A DNA stretch of 64,000 nucleotides, taken from NCBI RefSeq assembly GCF_010183535.1, contig NC_071330.1, positions 2,709,717 to 2,773,716 of the forward strand, given 5' to 3'. Origin of the DNA: Caenorhabditis remanei. Lineage: Eukaryota; Nematoda; Chromadorea; Rhabditida; Rhabditidae. Within the stretch, counting starts at the first letter, position 1. Each line of letters begins with the position of its first letter. Positions 1 through 10,570 of the stretch are shown in pieces. Below the pieces are notes generated by a model, which searched no databases, was not told where the DNA came from, and saw nothing but the letters and a program-made list of their open reading frames with translations. The position numbers and the translations under genes are program-made.

Positions 1-47
1 TGCTTCAACTCTCCTAGATATCTTCATTTTCAGTCTATTCACCAAAA

Positions 48-541
48 ATGACAGACAATAGAGTTCCACGTGTCAAAATGCTCGAGAGACATTTCAATTC
101 TTCGAATTGGAAAAACGGGCGAAGCGTAAGGTTGATTGCCACACTCATATAACTACAAAAATAAAAATTTTCAGATCGAATACACCGTGGCAGAATTGAA
201 AACTCTTACGGACGATGCCACTGAAATGTTGCGACGAGGGCCATCTCTTATTGAAATCGAAGCACCAGTTACTGTTGTCGGAGATCTTCATGGACAATAT
301 GAGGATCTGATGCGAATTTTGATGATCCACGAAAAGACAAAAAAGGAAGAAGGCTCCAGACTTCACTGGAAGAAAGTTAGTTTAACATTCCATCACCTTT
401 ACAATTTCTTATGATTCAGATACATCTTCCTTGGTGATTATGTGGATCGGAAAGTATTCGCTCGAGTACATGGTTCTACTCTGGGTGTTGAGCACCTAAG
501 AGGCAACCATGAGATGCCCAAAATAAACAAAGGAAGAAGAT
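48..541 (+). pseudogene. PP1-like Ser/Thr phosphatase, truncated pseudogene
   Basis: Two clean exons (48-125 and 175-375) encode the N-terminal part of a PPP-family phosphatase. They include the metal-binding motif VVGDLHGQYEDLM (GDxHG). The next exon starts near 420 and carries FLGDYVDR, but it can only be joined with a frame break. After DR another shift is needed to reach SLEYMVLL and then LRGNHEMP. The frame ends at a TAG at 539-541. Nothing corresponding to the C-terminal half (CHGG, RAHQ, SAPNY) follows. A complete PP1 is about 300 residues, so more than half is missing. A second PP1-like gene lies 2.5 kb downstream in the same orientation, so these look like local duplicates. Best read as a dead copy; a chimeric or unannotated exon is less likely. 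Confidence 0.75.
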
Positions 542-1252
542 AGAACACGTCTATGTTGTGAATAAATTTGATGAAACATCGTTAAAATTGAAATATTTAT
601 GAAAATCTCAATTTCATAACGAAAATTCGTGGCAAATCATGGGAATTTGCAGCTGAGACTGCGAGGAGCAATGAAAAAAAGTCCAAAAATCAGGAAAAAT
701 AAACAGAATATCTAGCGAAAATCATGCTTCAAACATTCAGCACCGGAGATCACAGATAAAAGTCAGGATTTTATTGCGGGAATTTTTTTAGAGAAATAAT
801 TTAAATATTGCGATAAATGACGATTCCCCACCAATGCGCGCCTTTCTCTGCGTCTCTCTTGTTTTAGCACACAAATCTCTGCTCTCTCGCTCCTTTTTCA
901 AACTCGAGTTTACAATTTCGAGGAAGAGCTTTATACATTAAAGAAGATGAAAACGAGTTTATTCAATGAAATTCAGTGAAGAAAAAGCGAAAGAACTACA
1001 GACAAACAAACTTCACAGCTGTTAATTTAATGAAAAACAGAAAAGCATATTTCACGTAAACTTATTTTCCTTACCGTATGCTCCGGTGACGTGTTTCTCG
1101 TGGCTTCTCAATACGTGGCATTCGGTGAAAATTCAGTTTTACCAAGAGCATGAGGAGCTTCTGTTTTTACATATTCTTGAAATTTCTGACGAGTTTTGTG
1201 GTTACCAAAAGAAAACGAATCGCAAAACGGAAAAATGACAGGTATGTATTCT
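542..1252. other. Intergenic, no gene seen
   Basis: AT-rich spacer between the PP1-like fragment and the foldback element. No open frame with coding character and no clear repeat was found. Confidence 0.5.
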
Positions 1253-1256
1253 GATT

Positions 1257-2852
1257 AAGAGACAATGTCTCGCTCAAGCCACCAGGCCATGTTACACATG
1301 CACCAAGTTGATCCGTTTCGGCTAATTTTTTTATATGTTGGTACCCTAGGAATTCTAAAAATTTTATACCATACCCTTTTAAGCTCCGCCCCCTTTGACC
1401 TACCAAAACGATCAATTAAAGTTGAAAAATGAAAATTTTTCTTTCGAAAGATAGGATCAAAATCGCTTCAGAAATAAATTGCCAGCCTCATTTTGTGCAT
1501 TTTATAAGATAAACTATTTTTTCTAGCTACCCTGCATCATATAGAAAAAATCACTTTTTTGGATTTTTCGGTTGGTCGAAGTACTGCGGTCCGAAATAAA
1601 TTTATGATTTTAAGATACACATTTGTGTTGGCTATCTGAAAATATAGAGAATTTTTCCAGATTTGGGTGTCTAGCCGAGTTATGATCAAAAAAGTGACAA
1701 AATTTGAGACATTTTAACGTACCCCCCTCCATGGTAAAAAATGACTGGGTGACAAAAATCAAAAATGTTTCGGATTTGAGTTATTTAAAGTTGAAATAAT
1801 ACTCACAAAAATTTGCAGACACTTCTGACAACATTTCAGTGAGTTACAGACACCTCCTCCATTTTTTCAACTCAAAAAGTTTGAGCTCTCGTAACTTTCC
1901 AGATTATGACTCAAAGTTTTTGAAACTTTGAGAGAATAGTAGAACATACTTCAAAAACACAAATAAATTGTTGAAAGTAGATTATAAACAAAAATTCTGG
2001 TTTTTCATGCGCCAGAATATCTTGCTCTCGTAGACCCATGAAGTTCTCAGATATGAAATGAGAACAAAGTTGAACAAAATGATAGAAACTGACTTTTAGT
2101 TATTTTTTTGTGTTTTTAAAGTATATTTCACTATTTTCCTGAAGTTTCTAAAATTTTGAGTCATAATCTGGAAAGTTACGAGAGCTCAAACTTTTTGAGT
2201 TGAAAAAATGGAGGAGGTGTCTGTAACTCACTGAAATGTTGTCAGAAGTGTCTGCAAATTTTTGTGAGTATTATTTCAACTTTAAATAACTCAAATCCGA
2301 AACATTTTTGATTTTTGTCACCCAGTCATTTTTTACCATGGAGGGGGGTACGTTAAAATGTCTCAAATTTTGTCACTTTTTTGATCATAACTCGGCTAGA
2401 CACCCAAATCTGGAAAAATTCTCTATATTTTCAGATAGCCAACACAAATGTGTATCTTAAAATCATAAATTTATTTCGGACCGCAGTACTTCGACCAACC
2501 GAAAAATCCAAAAAACATGAAAAAATTGACAAATTTTTCAAAAAAGTGATTTTTTCTATATGATGCAGGGTAGCTAGAAAAAATAGTTTATCTTATAAAA
2601 TGCACAAAATGAGGCTGGCAATTCATTTCTGAAAGAATTTTGATCCTATCTTTCGAAAGAAAAATTTTCATTTTTCAACTTTAATTGATCGTTTTGGTAG
2701 GTCAAAGGGGGCGGAGCTTAATAGGGTATGGTATAAAATTCTTAGAATTCCTAGGGTACCAACATATAAAAAAAATTAGCCGAAACGGATCAACTTGGTG
2801 CATGTGTAACATGGCCTGTAGGCCTATGCTCGAGCCAGTCAGAGATTGTCTC
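1257..2852. mobile_element. 1.6-kb foldback (long inverted repeat) element flanked by TTAA
   Basis: Two arms of roughly 700 bases (about 1257-1975 and 2100-2852) are reverse complements over most of their length, leaving a loop of about 125 bases. The ends read GAGACAATG at left and its complement at right. TTAA lies immediately outside both ends (1253-1256 and 2853-2856), as expected for a TTAA target duplication. The same short open frame (MIVLVGQRGRSL...) appears on the minus strand of the left arm and the plus strand of the right arm, simply because the arms are copies. No transposase is present, so the element is non-autonomous. TTAA duplications are typical of piggyBac-type elements, but that assignment is inference. 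Confidence 0.85.
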
Positions 2853-3142
2853 TTAAGAGCTACAGTTCTCGCAATTCCCTACAATTCACTTAAATCTTTT
2901 TGAAACGAGTTCTTTTTCAGAGGGTGGCTAAAAGTACTATTCAGCCTTTAAATCTTTTTTTTTAAATCCTGATTTTCAGCACTTTCAACATACAGAAATT
3001 ACTTTTTATGTTAACTTTTTTCCAGACTATAAATCTGACGTTCGATCGCTACTTAAACGTCATCTTCGGGCGAATGTATATGCGAATCACCGGTATGTGG
3101 AAAAAACTAGAATTTGAGATCAATAATAAAACAAAATTCCAG

Positions 3143-4395
3143 ATCCCTTACCAAGCACAAGAACTGAAAGATCTGGCATTAGATATGATAGAGAGACTGA
3201 AATCTGAACCAACTTTAGCTGTTGTAAAGGCAACGGTTGTTGTTGTGGCGGATACACACGGTCAATTCATCGACTTGGTCCGAAACTTGCATGTTGATCC
3301 AGAGAATTTCCCCGCTAGTTTTGACTGCACGCCGTTCGCAACAAATAAGTATGTTCTTGATTTCAGATAATTCGTTTCTGTGATTATAGTTGAATTTCGA
3401 GCAATGAAATGCCAAAAATCTCGAAAAACTGCTGAAATTAAATTAAATTATCAGAAACTAATAGATTTTTGTGTGGAATTCTTCCCATAATTTTGCTTTT
3501 CTTCCAGATATCTATTCCTCGGAGACTACGTTGGCAGAGGAGTGAATTCGATTCAAATCATGGTTCTCCTCTTTTCGCTCAAACTCTACTACAATAATGT
3601 CACTATGATTAGAGTGAATCATGAAACTCCAAGTGTGAATGCGAATTATGGATTTCGAGATGAACTGATTGATAAATTCGAGAAGGGACCCGAACTTTGG
3701 AATCTGTACAATGAGGTGTTTTCTTATATGCCAATTGCTGCGGTTATCAGCGAACGTATTTTGTGCATGCATGGCGGAATCTTGCCGCATTTGAGAACTC
3801 TTAAGGATATCGAAAACGTGAGTTTTGATATTTCCACAAATTCCACATTAATTTTTGATTTATAGGTCAAACGACCAATTACCGATATCTCTAATATTGT
3901 TTTAGACTTACTTTGGAGTGATCCTATGCCGGTTGGTCGTAAGGGTTACAACTCAAAGTGAGTTGATAGAAGCCTCTCTCTAAATGTATCATCAATTTCT
4001 TTCAGGTACCCCCGTTTCATCAAGAATGCAGTGCGAGGGCTTGGGATAGAGTTCAACAAGAGAGCGGTGGGATCGATCTGTGAGAATTTGGATATTGAGT
4101 TGATCATCACAGGACATCAAGTAAGTACACAGTTATGAATTGTTGTCCAATCTAGAAATTCTTCAGTCGAAGCATCAGGGGTTCGAGTGGTACTCAACCC
4201 AGCTTGTTACCATATTCTCCGCTTCGAACTATGCCGACGACACAGAGGTTTGTGCTTTTCAAATTGTTTCAATGTAGAAATCGATTTAAATTACAGAATT
4301 TCGGAACAATCTGCTACATATCAGCTGATGGGGGAGTTTCGATCATCCAAATGAGAAACCTCGAGAAGGTGAAATGCCCACAAAGTGATGAATAA
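3143..4395 (+). CDS. PP1-like Ser/Thr phosphatase with altered active-site motifs
   Basis: Six exons join in frame: 3143-3348, 3508-3817, 3866-3957, 4006-4120, 4167-4247 and 4297-4395 (TAA). The N-terminal exon is unresolved; a candidate ending at about 3091 does not keep phase. Family landmarks are present but changed: GDxHG is ADTHG, GDYVDRG is GDYVGRG, GNHE is VNHE, RAHQ is TGHQ, and SAPNYCGE is SASNYADD. Predicted metal ligands (Asp and His of ADTHG, Asp of GDYV, Asn of NHE, His of MHGG and GHQ) remain. The Asp of DRG and the [10 protein letters not shown] loop that holds the substrate phosphate are replaced. The intact frame over six exons argues for a maintained gene that is catalytically weak or inactive. 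Nematodes have many divergent PP1-like genes, often male-germline expressed; expression here is unknown. Confidence 0.8.
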
Positions 4396-5245
4396 ACCAA
4401 AGCTGAATGATGGTGCTGGAAATGATTATAAATATGAAAATAAAGAGTGTTTTGGAATAAATTAGTTAAAGACTTTCAGACATTGTTTTTTTGTTTCTAA
4501 TATTCCAGATTTTTTAGAGAACTCGAGCATTTTAGAAGAATTCATGGACATTTTATTCAATTTTGGGCTTTAAAAAAGGTACTTGTTTGACTCGAAAAGA
4601 AAAACTTTGTAATCGTTTTGATGTTTTTCTTTCTCCTTTACCCCCTCTCTTCCCCGCATTCAATTCTTATCCTGTAAAGATTGGAAAGACAAGAAATTTA
4701 GCTGAGTGGCCTTGCGCCAATGTTCATTGGATGACATGAAGAATAACTTCCGGAGGGAGGTTGAGGAGAGGGAAGGAGGACGACTTTATTGTCAGACGAG
4801 AATGAAACAGAAGGTCTACGGACTGTTCAGAAGACGGGCGATAGTCGTTGAAAATGAAGAGGGCCAACCTACGTCCCGGACTCGGACTCACAAAATGAGA
4901 TCTTATCTAATAGTAAGATCCACAAGTGGTGCTAGTGCATCCAACACACAAATGACGTCGGTTATGAAGGCCTCTACTGTTGATCTTATTTTCCCACGGG
5001 CATCTTGTGCAACAGGCATACTACTCCTCTCACATCGATCTTAAAGGCGCATTCAATTTCTTGTGCGGTCTGGTCTCGCAACGAAAACGCGGGGTCGCAG
5101 ATTATCCGCCTGTTTCGTCAGAGTCATCTAGTTTCATTATCCCCCAGACTGTCTACTGGTATGACGGTCACTCTTCTTCTCCTGATTTTTTGTGAATCCT
5201 AACCCCCCACCCCCCCCCCCCCTTTCCTTGTCCCTACTTCTTATT
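4396..5245. other. Intergenic; 55-bp segment shared with 7918-7972
   Basis: An open frame at 4706-5044 has no recognisable domain and no splice partners, so I do not call it. The last part (about 5147-5202) closely matches 7918-7972. The two copies share an identical 19-base stretch, GATTTTTTGTGAATCCTAA, just upstream of the next gene in each case. A C-rich run follows at 5207-5222. Confidence 0.5.
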
Positions 5246-6146
5246 ATGAGCAAAATGGCTAAGGTCTCCAAAGTTATCCTCAAAACTGCACCAAAGGTAA
5301 GTAGCATAACAATTACTAATTTACAAGTCTCTCACAATTCAGGAAACTTTCGGGAAGTTCCACTCCCATTTCAAGTGCTACTTTCATCGTTCCTGCGATT
5401 TCACAGGATGGAAAATTGAAAGAGTTCCTTTGTAAGTTAATAAAAAGCTATTCATGATTTAAATTTTGAGTTTTAGATGCGAAAAATTAGAATGTCGCTG
5501 CAACGACGACACTTGCGAAAATTTCGCTGCCAAAATCGAATGCAACGCAAGCTGCAGCGAGTTTTGTGAAAAACAAAGAATTCGTCAGAAGGTGTGCGCG
5601 AATATTGAAGTGAAACCCGGACTATTCGCAAAGGAAAATATCTATGAAGGCGATTAAGTTTGCATTTATGCCGGGCCAATCATCCCAAAAAAAGGACACG
5701 AGAAAAGAGTTCTGAAGTATAAGAAGAAAAACATTACTGATTTCTATGCGTATAAAGTTGAAGACTTGTTCGTTGACCCAACGGAGAGCGGCAATCTGAC
5801 AAGATTTGCCAATCACTCATGCTCTCCTAACATGGTGGCAGAAAGATGGCAAATCGATAGAAGATTCAAAGGACAATCGTCTTCATTGCGAAACGTCTCA
5901 TTCGTGAAGGAGATGAGCTAACTGTTCACTATGGCGAGAAGCTGTAAGAACATCTTCAAAAGTTTTCGTATGACATTTTCAAATTTCAGAGAAGTTTCTC
6001 AAGTGCGATGTGGAGAGACCAACTGCTCCGGATGGATTGGGCAGAAAAAAGAAGAACCGGCTGATCCTGAGAAACCACGAGCAAGAAGAGCACCAAAAAG
6101 GCGTGGTCCGGGCACCAACACTTACTGCGGAGCAAGAAGCATATGA
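5246..6146 (+). pseudogene. AWS-SET-postSET histone methyltransferase-like pseudogene
   Basis: Exons 5246-5296, 5343-5431, 5477-5943 and 5990-6146 join with good splice signals. The product has a cysteine-rich AWS domain (CEKLECRCNDDTCENF...CSEFCEKQRIR), then a SET domain with YAGPIIP and the signature NLTRFANHSCSPNM. It ends with a post-SET segment (CGETNCSGWIG) and a basic tail. Two lesions break it. TAA at 5655-5657 falls where SET domains read GxFVxxYxG. A one-base shift near 5870-5890 must be crossed to continue into TIVFIAKRLIREGDELTVHYGEKL. The first post-SET cysteine is replaced by Val. AWS-SET-postSET proteins methylate H3K36 (NSD/SETD2/MES-4 type); this copy should not be active. 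Assembly errors could mimic either lesion, but two independent ones favour a pseudogene. Confidence 0.8.
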
Positions 6147-7355
6147 GTTTTGTATGATTTTTGTCTAACTTATGATTTTTTGTAAAATATTTGGATAATA
6201 AACTATAAAATATCACCAAAATTTTCAATCAAGAACATATTTCACAAAACACACCAAAAAAAACTGTCTCAACCTTATGTTAGACACGTGAATGTCTGTC
6301 AAAACTTGTAAATTGTGACAGACCATGTTGTCGAGGTGACATTAAGAGCTGCTGGCTCTCATACTATCAAAAACTTTTATAAATTTTCAGAACTTCATTC
6401 TTCCATAAATACAGTAGTCCTCATTGGCACAATGACCAGTACCAAGTATTCGTCCGTTCCATCGAATCCAGAGAGTCGCAGAATCATCATTGCGTCGTCT
6501 CTCGAAGGAATACTGATACGAATCACGATTGTGTGGGGGTTCGTAAAAGTTGATTCGTAAATCTACACAGAATCCCGTAAATCTACACCTCAAACTTACA
6601 TTATTGAATCCCTGAACATGGCCATAAAATCTTCCATTGTTCTGTGTTTACAAGTTTGCAACAGACATTTTGTTCCAACCGCCCTCCCTTCTTCTATAAG
6701 TTTCCGTGCAACAATCGATGCGCCATCCAAACATTCCAACAGGAACAGAGGTATGTTTTTCTGGAAAACGCAGGAATCTTTAAGTCGGGGTCACTGGGTT
6801 TTACACTGTCAAACTCACTGAAGGAGAAGAAATTTCGTGAGAAAACACATGTTCTTAAGTGTGCTCCCTTCATTATCCGACAGCCGGCTTCCTCACGAAA
6901 TCCCATTGAAATCTCTTCCCGGACACTTGTTTTTAATGGCTCGCCGGCAGTCCCTTGCACACTCGTTCCCTCTCTTTTTCTGCTCGACGGAGCCCACGAC
7001 AACACTATTCCCAATGTTTAGTCCACCTTGAGCGGCCGGTTGCTGTTCTACCCACTCGTTTTATTTGATTTTTTAATGAATTCTAATGTTTCGAGCCGAG
7101 TTTTGACAAGGTAAACCTAATTTTTTTCAGAGTTTTCAAAACCATCAATACGTAGTTAAACCTACAAACTTAGAACCAGCTGTCGCACCTTCGGCGCGCT
7201 TTCTTGTCACTTTGTGATTCGAAATCTTCCCGATCCATGTATCTGTGTCGTTACAATATCCGCATTTTTGATTTATTTCTGAATACAGTCTCCACTTTAA
7301 CTCGAGTACCGTAGCTTCAAGAAAAGATGCCAGAGGCGCGACAGCCTAAATTGCA
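6147..7355. other. Intergenic, no supported gene
   Basis: Several 60-125 residue open frames overlap on both strands (6315-7031). None has a family motif, consistent splice sites or codon character, so I do not call them. A CGTAAATCTACAC-type motif (about 6543-6590) resembles the repeat that fills a kap-1 intron at 53145-53680. Confidence 0.4.
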
Positions 7356-7363
7356 AATATTTC

Positions 7364-7901
7364 CAGACTTGCAACGGGCCGGGCCGATTTGAGAATTTTC
7401 ACCGGCCCGGGTCAGAGTACAAAAATTTGAATTTTTTGAAAACTTTTTCGATTTTTTGACTAGGTTTTTACATTTCGATAAAATACAAGTTTACATACAA
7501 CGATTTTTGACTGTTTATGATTGAAATTTTAAAAAATTGCGAAAAATCATACTTGCAAAATATCGGCCCGGTCGGCCGGAGTCAAAAAATGAGCACAATT
7601 TTTTCAAAAATTTTTTCGAAATTTTTTGAAATTTTCATCAAAAATAGTCAAAAATCCTATGTACACTTGAGTTTTATCGATATGTAAAAACATTGAAAAA
7701 TCGACTTTTTTGCGAAAAAATCTAAAAAGTTTCTAAAAAATTCAAATTTTCAAATTTTTGTACTGTGACCCGGGCCGACCGGGCCGGGCCGGTGAAAATT
7801 CTCAAATCGGCCCGGCCCGGCCCGTTGCAAGTATGCGAAAAATGTTGTGTAAAAATCATGCACATTTTTAGGGCCGACCGGGCCGATATTTTGCAAGTCT
7901 C
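7364..7901. mobile_element. GC-rich hAT-type MITE with 8-bp target duplication
   Basis: Ends are CAGACTTGCAA at left and TTGCAAGTCTC at right, inverted with one mismatch at the outermost base. The 8-mer AATATTTC lies directly outside both ends (7356-7363 and 7902-7909). The interior contains blocks of GGGCCGG/CCGGCCC in inverted pairs separated by AT-rich sequence. An 8-bp duplication and CA-starting ends are typical of hAT elements. No coding capacity. It lies just upstream of the small gene at 7991. Related GC-rich blocks occur at 35062 and 54831. Confidence 0.85.
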
Positions 7902-7990
7902 AATATTTCTATTTTCAGATTGCCTACCGGAATGGCGATCCCCCTCTTCTATTGATTTTTTGTGAATCCTAATCTCTGGAAAGTGAAATA

Positions 7991-8293
7991 ATGATAAAAA
8001 GTGAGTTGAATTCCATGGGGGACTTTTCTAATCGTTACTGAAATTACAGAAGTCATTCTGTTGAAACTCAACGACAAAGTTGCTGAATATGGAGTGACAA
8101 GTATGGGTGAAGAAAGTTTCGAATATGTTTATAAGGATTCCAAGATGGAGATGGGTTCGAAAATGTAAGCTTATTTTATTCTAATACAAAGTTTTTGTTT
8201 CCCCTCAAAATTTCCAGATTTGTGGAAGACTCTCAGAGAACAGCCATCAAAAATGAATGGAAGTTTGATTATGTGATAGTATTTCTTGCCTAA
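7991..8293 (+). CDS. Small 66-residue protein, unknown
   Basis: Three exons keep frame: 7991-8000, 8050-8164 and 8218-8293 (TAA). Donors are GTGAGT and GTAAGC and acceptors are TTACAG and TTTCCAG. AATAAA overlaps the stop at 8292, giving a plausible poly(A) signal. The protein begins MIKKVILLKLNDKVAEYG and is mixed-charge, with no membrane segment or known domain. Its upstream DNA (7918-7972) duplicates the DNA upstream of the SET pseudogene. It could be a short real gene or the remnant of a longer one. Confidence 0.45.
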
Positions 8294-8710
8294 TAAATGT
8301 TTTGAAAGTAAAAATGTTTTTTGTTATGTCATGAAAAAAAAAACTTTGATGGAAGCCAAGTATCTATAGAAAAAAAGTAACAGCCATTTAATATTTTATA
8401 CCGGGAGCCCCTAATCATAAGAATAAAGACTTCAAAAATAAATCACAGTTACGGTTTGGTTAAAAATTTCAACATTTGAAAGAAAATTGTTTCTGTCAAA
8501 CGTCCATAATAATTATTTTTACGTATTTGACCTTTGACTTTCAAAACAAGTTTCACTACCTTTTGTAACAAAGGTCGGCCTCTTATTAACCTTTCAAAAG
8601 AATCTATAAGCTTCACATTTCACTTGAATATTCATTATTTTTGTTCTGCGAAAACTCGTTGAAACATCACTGACGTTTACCGTTAAAGAAGCAGTAAAAA
8701 AGACGCGCAT
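8294..8710. other. Spacer, probably original upstream region of the WSN-like gene
   Basis: No gene seen. It contains GTAAAAAAAGAC (8693-8704). A near copy, GTAAAAAAGAC, sits just beyond the far end of the next element (about 10367-10377), suggesting the two were contiguous before the insertion. Confidence 0.4.
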
Positions 8711-8804
8711 GTATCTACACACGAGGGGGCATTTTTTTTGAAGGGGCATTTTAGGGGACATTGCGGTGGACTGGAAGACTCCCACCTTGAATACAAAACA
8801 CATT

Positions 8805-8882
8805 TGCACTCGGTGGGAATCGATCCAAGAACCTTTCGATTCAAATCCATCCACGCTAACCACTTCTCCAAGCGGCCACATT
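8805..8882 (-). other. tRNA-derived segment (Pol III A and B boxes)
   Basis: On the minus strand an A-box-like TGGAGAAGTGG and a B-box-like GGATCGATTCC (consensus GGTTCGANTCC) are spaced as in a tRNA. The acceptor arms do not pair convincingly and I cannot place an anticodon loop with confidence. A tRNA pseudogene or tRNA-derived repeat head is more likely than a working tRNA. Confidence 0.5.
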
Positions 8883-9058
8883 TAGAAAGAATATTTTTGC
8901 TCAACATAACTTCACGTCAATTTTGTTTTTAACACTCAAACTTGAATAGCGCATTTTTGTGTATTTCACGCGATGAAAACGAGAGTTGCTCTTGTTTTGC
9001 TTTTTCTATTGTCGAATTAAGAAATAGACACTTGCCTGTTGCGAACTCGGAATATCAA

Positions 9059-9737
9059 GTTAATCACTACTTCCAGGGCGCTGAGCATAAGGGCGGGGCG
9101 AGAGCAAGCTCCTGGGTGTCCTGTTTTAAGGTAATCACTGCTTCCAGGGCGCTGAGCTTATGGGCGGGGCGAGAGCAAGCTCCTGGGTGTCCTGTTTTAA
9201 GGTAATCACTACTTCCAGGGCGCTGAGCATAGGGGCGGGGCGAGAGCAAGCTCCTGGGTGTCCTGTTTTAAGGTAATCACTACTTCCAGGGCGCTGAGCA
9301 TAGGGGCGGGGCGAGAGCAAGCTCCTGGGTGTCCTGTTTTAAGGTAATCACTACTTCCAGGGCGCTGAGCATAAGGGCGGGGCGAGAGCAAGCTCCTGGG
9401 TGTCCTGTTTTAAGGTAATCACTGCTTCCAGGGCGCTGAGCTTATGGGCGGGGCGAGAGCAAGCTCCTGGGTGTCCTGTTTTAAGGTAATCACTACTTCC
9501 AGGGCGCTGAGCATAGGGGCGGGGCGAGAGCAAGCTCCTGGGTGTCCTGTTTTAAGGTAATCACTACTTCCAGGGCGCTGAGCATAGGGGCGGGGCGAGA
9601 GCAAGCTCCTGGGTGTCCTGTTTTAAGGTAATCACTACTTCCAGGGCGCTGAGCATAGGGGCGGGGCGAGAGCAAGCTCCTGGGTGTCCTGTTTTAAGGT
9701 AATCACTACTTCCAGGGCGCTGAGCATAGGGGCGGGG
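9059..9737. repeat. 71-bp minisatellite, about 9.6 copies
   Basis: The unit runs from GGTAATCACTACTTCCAG through GGGCGGGGCGAGAGC to TCCTGTTTTAA. Copies start every 71 bases from 9059 to 9698, the last partial. Variable bases after GCGCTGAGC (ATAAGG, TTATGG, ATAGGG, ATAGGG) repeat in the same order in units 1-4 and 5-8. The array therefore grew partly by duplicating a 284-bp block of four units. The minus strand is open within each unit, giving spurious 60-residue frames. Confidence 0.95.
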
Positions 9738-10570
9738 GCTCTCTGTACCCAAAGAGGCTAAGCCTTAGAATTGAGAAAGAGCCTAAGCCTAAGAATTGCG
9801 AAGAGTTCTTCCAAGGTTATTTTTTGCTTTCAGGTGGGTATCCTTATGGACCTACTAACAAAGAAAGCATGTACTGTTTAATACATTTTTTGCGATTTAA
9901 TTCTATTCACGAGAAGCTTGATACAATTGCAATCGTGAATAGAAAAATTTTCTTAGCGAGTAAGTCCATTAGGAACATTCAAGGCTTCAAGAAATTAAAC
10001 AAGTTTATTCATGATACATTTATGCGGATATGATGAACCGTATCAATTTTGGATGCTTATAAAATTGATGAGGGCTACAACATACAGTGTCGAGCAGTAA
10101 AGAGTAACTGTTTATTCTCCTCTTCAAACAAGCTAATAAATTTATTCGTCTTCTAAAGAGCTACTCAAGAGCTATCAATTCGGTGATTTCCCTTTCGAAA
10201 AAGTACTAAAGAAATAAAGAAATGAAAAATGTCATATTTGTTCATAATTCAACAAAAGAAAAATGACATTAGCCAAAAAGACGTGAGGTTCGCCGCGTGA
10301 AAAATAACATCCACGGAAAATCAGTCTAAAAATTCGATGCCCCCTCGTGTGTAGATACAAGTAGATGTAAAAAAGACTCTGATGCGTATAAAAGAAGTGA
10401 TCCTGTTGATGGTCGGAGTAACCACGGCTAGTATAGGTATGTTTTAGAAAAAAGTAAATGACTAGCTTTTAATGAAGGATCAATTTTAAAACCTGGACCA
10501 CCTGCTGTCTCAACGGCCGTCATCGACCAGTACAAAGAGTTCAAGAGAAATTCTTCGAGTGAGTTATTAA

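Larger units (their letters stand above)
8711..10358. mobile_element. 1.65-kb element with perfect 22-bp terminal inverted repeats
   Basis: The left end starts GTATCTACACACGAGGGGGC (8711) and the right end is its exact complement, closing at 10358. Near-identical direct repeats (GTAAAAAAAGAC and GTAAAAAAGAC) sit outside the two ends. Inside are a tRNA-like segment, a 71-bp minisatellite and AT-rich sequence. There is no transposase. It lies directly upstream of the first exon of the WSN-like gene at 10382, so it may have displaced that gene's promoter. Superfamily not assigned. Confidence 0.7.

Noticed and set aside
4706..5044. 112-residue frame before the SET pseudogene
   Set aside because: Non-ATG-type start, no domain, and no splice connection to the SET exons; could be a decayed fragment but unsupported.
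6644..7021. 125-residue frame and its 106-residue antisense
   Set aside because: No motif, splice signal or coding bias; likely chance frames in a GC-richer stretch.
9067..9752. Series of overlapping 60-residue minus-strand frames
   Set aside because: They are the 71-bp minisatellite read on the complementary strand.
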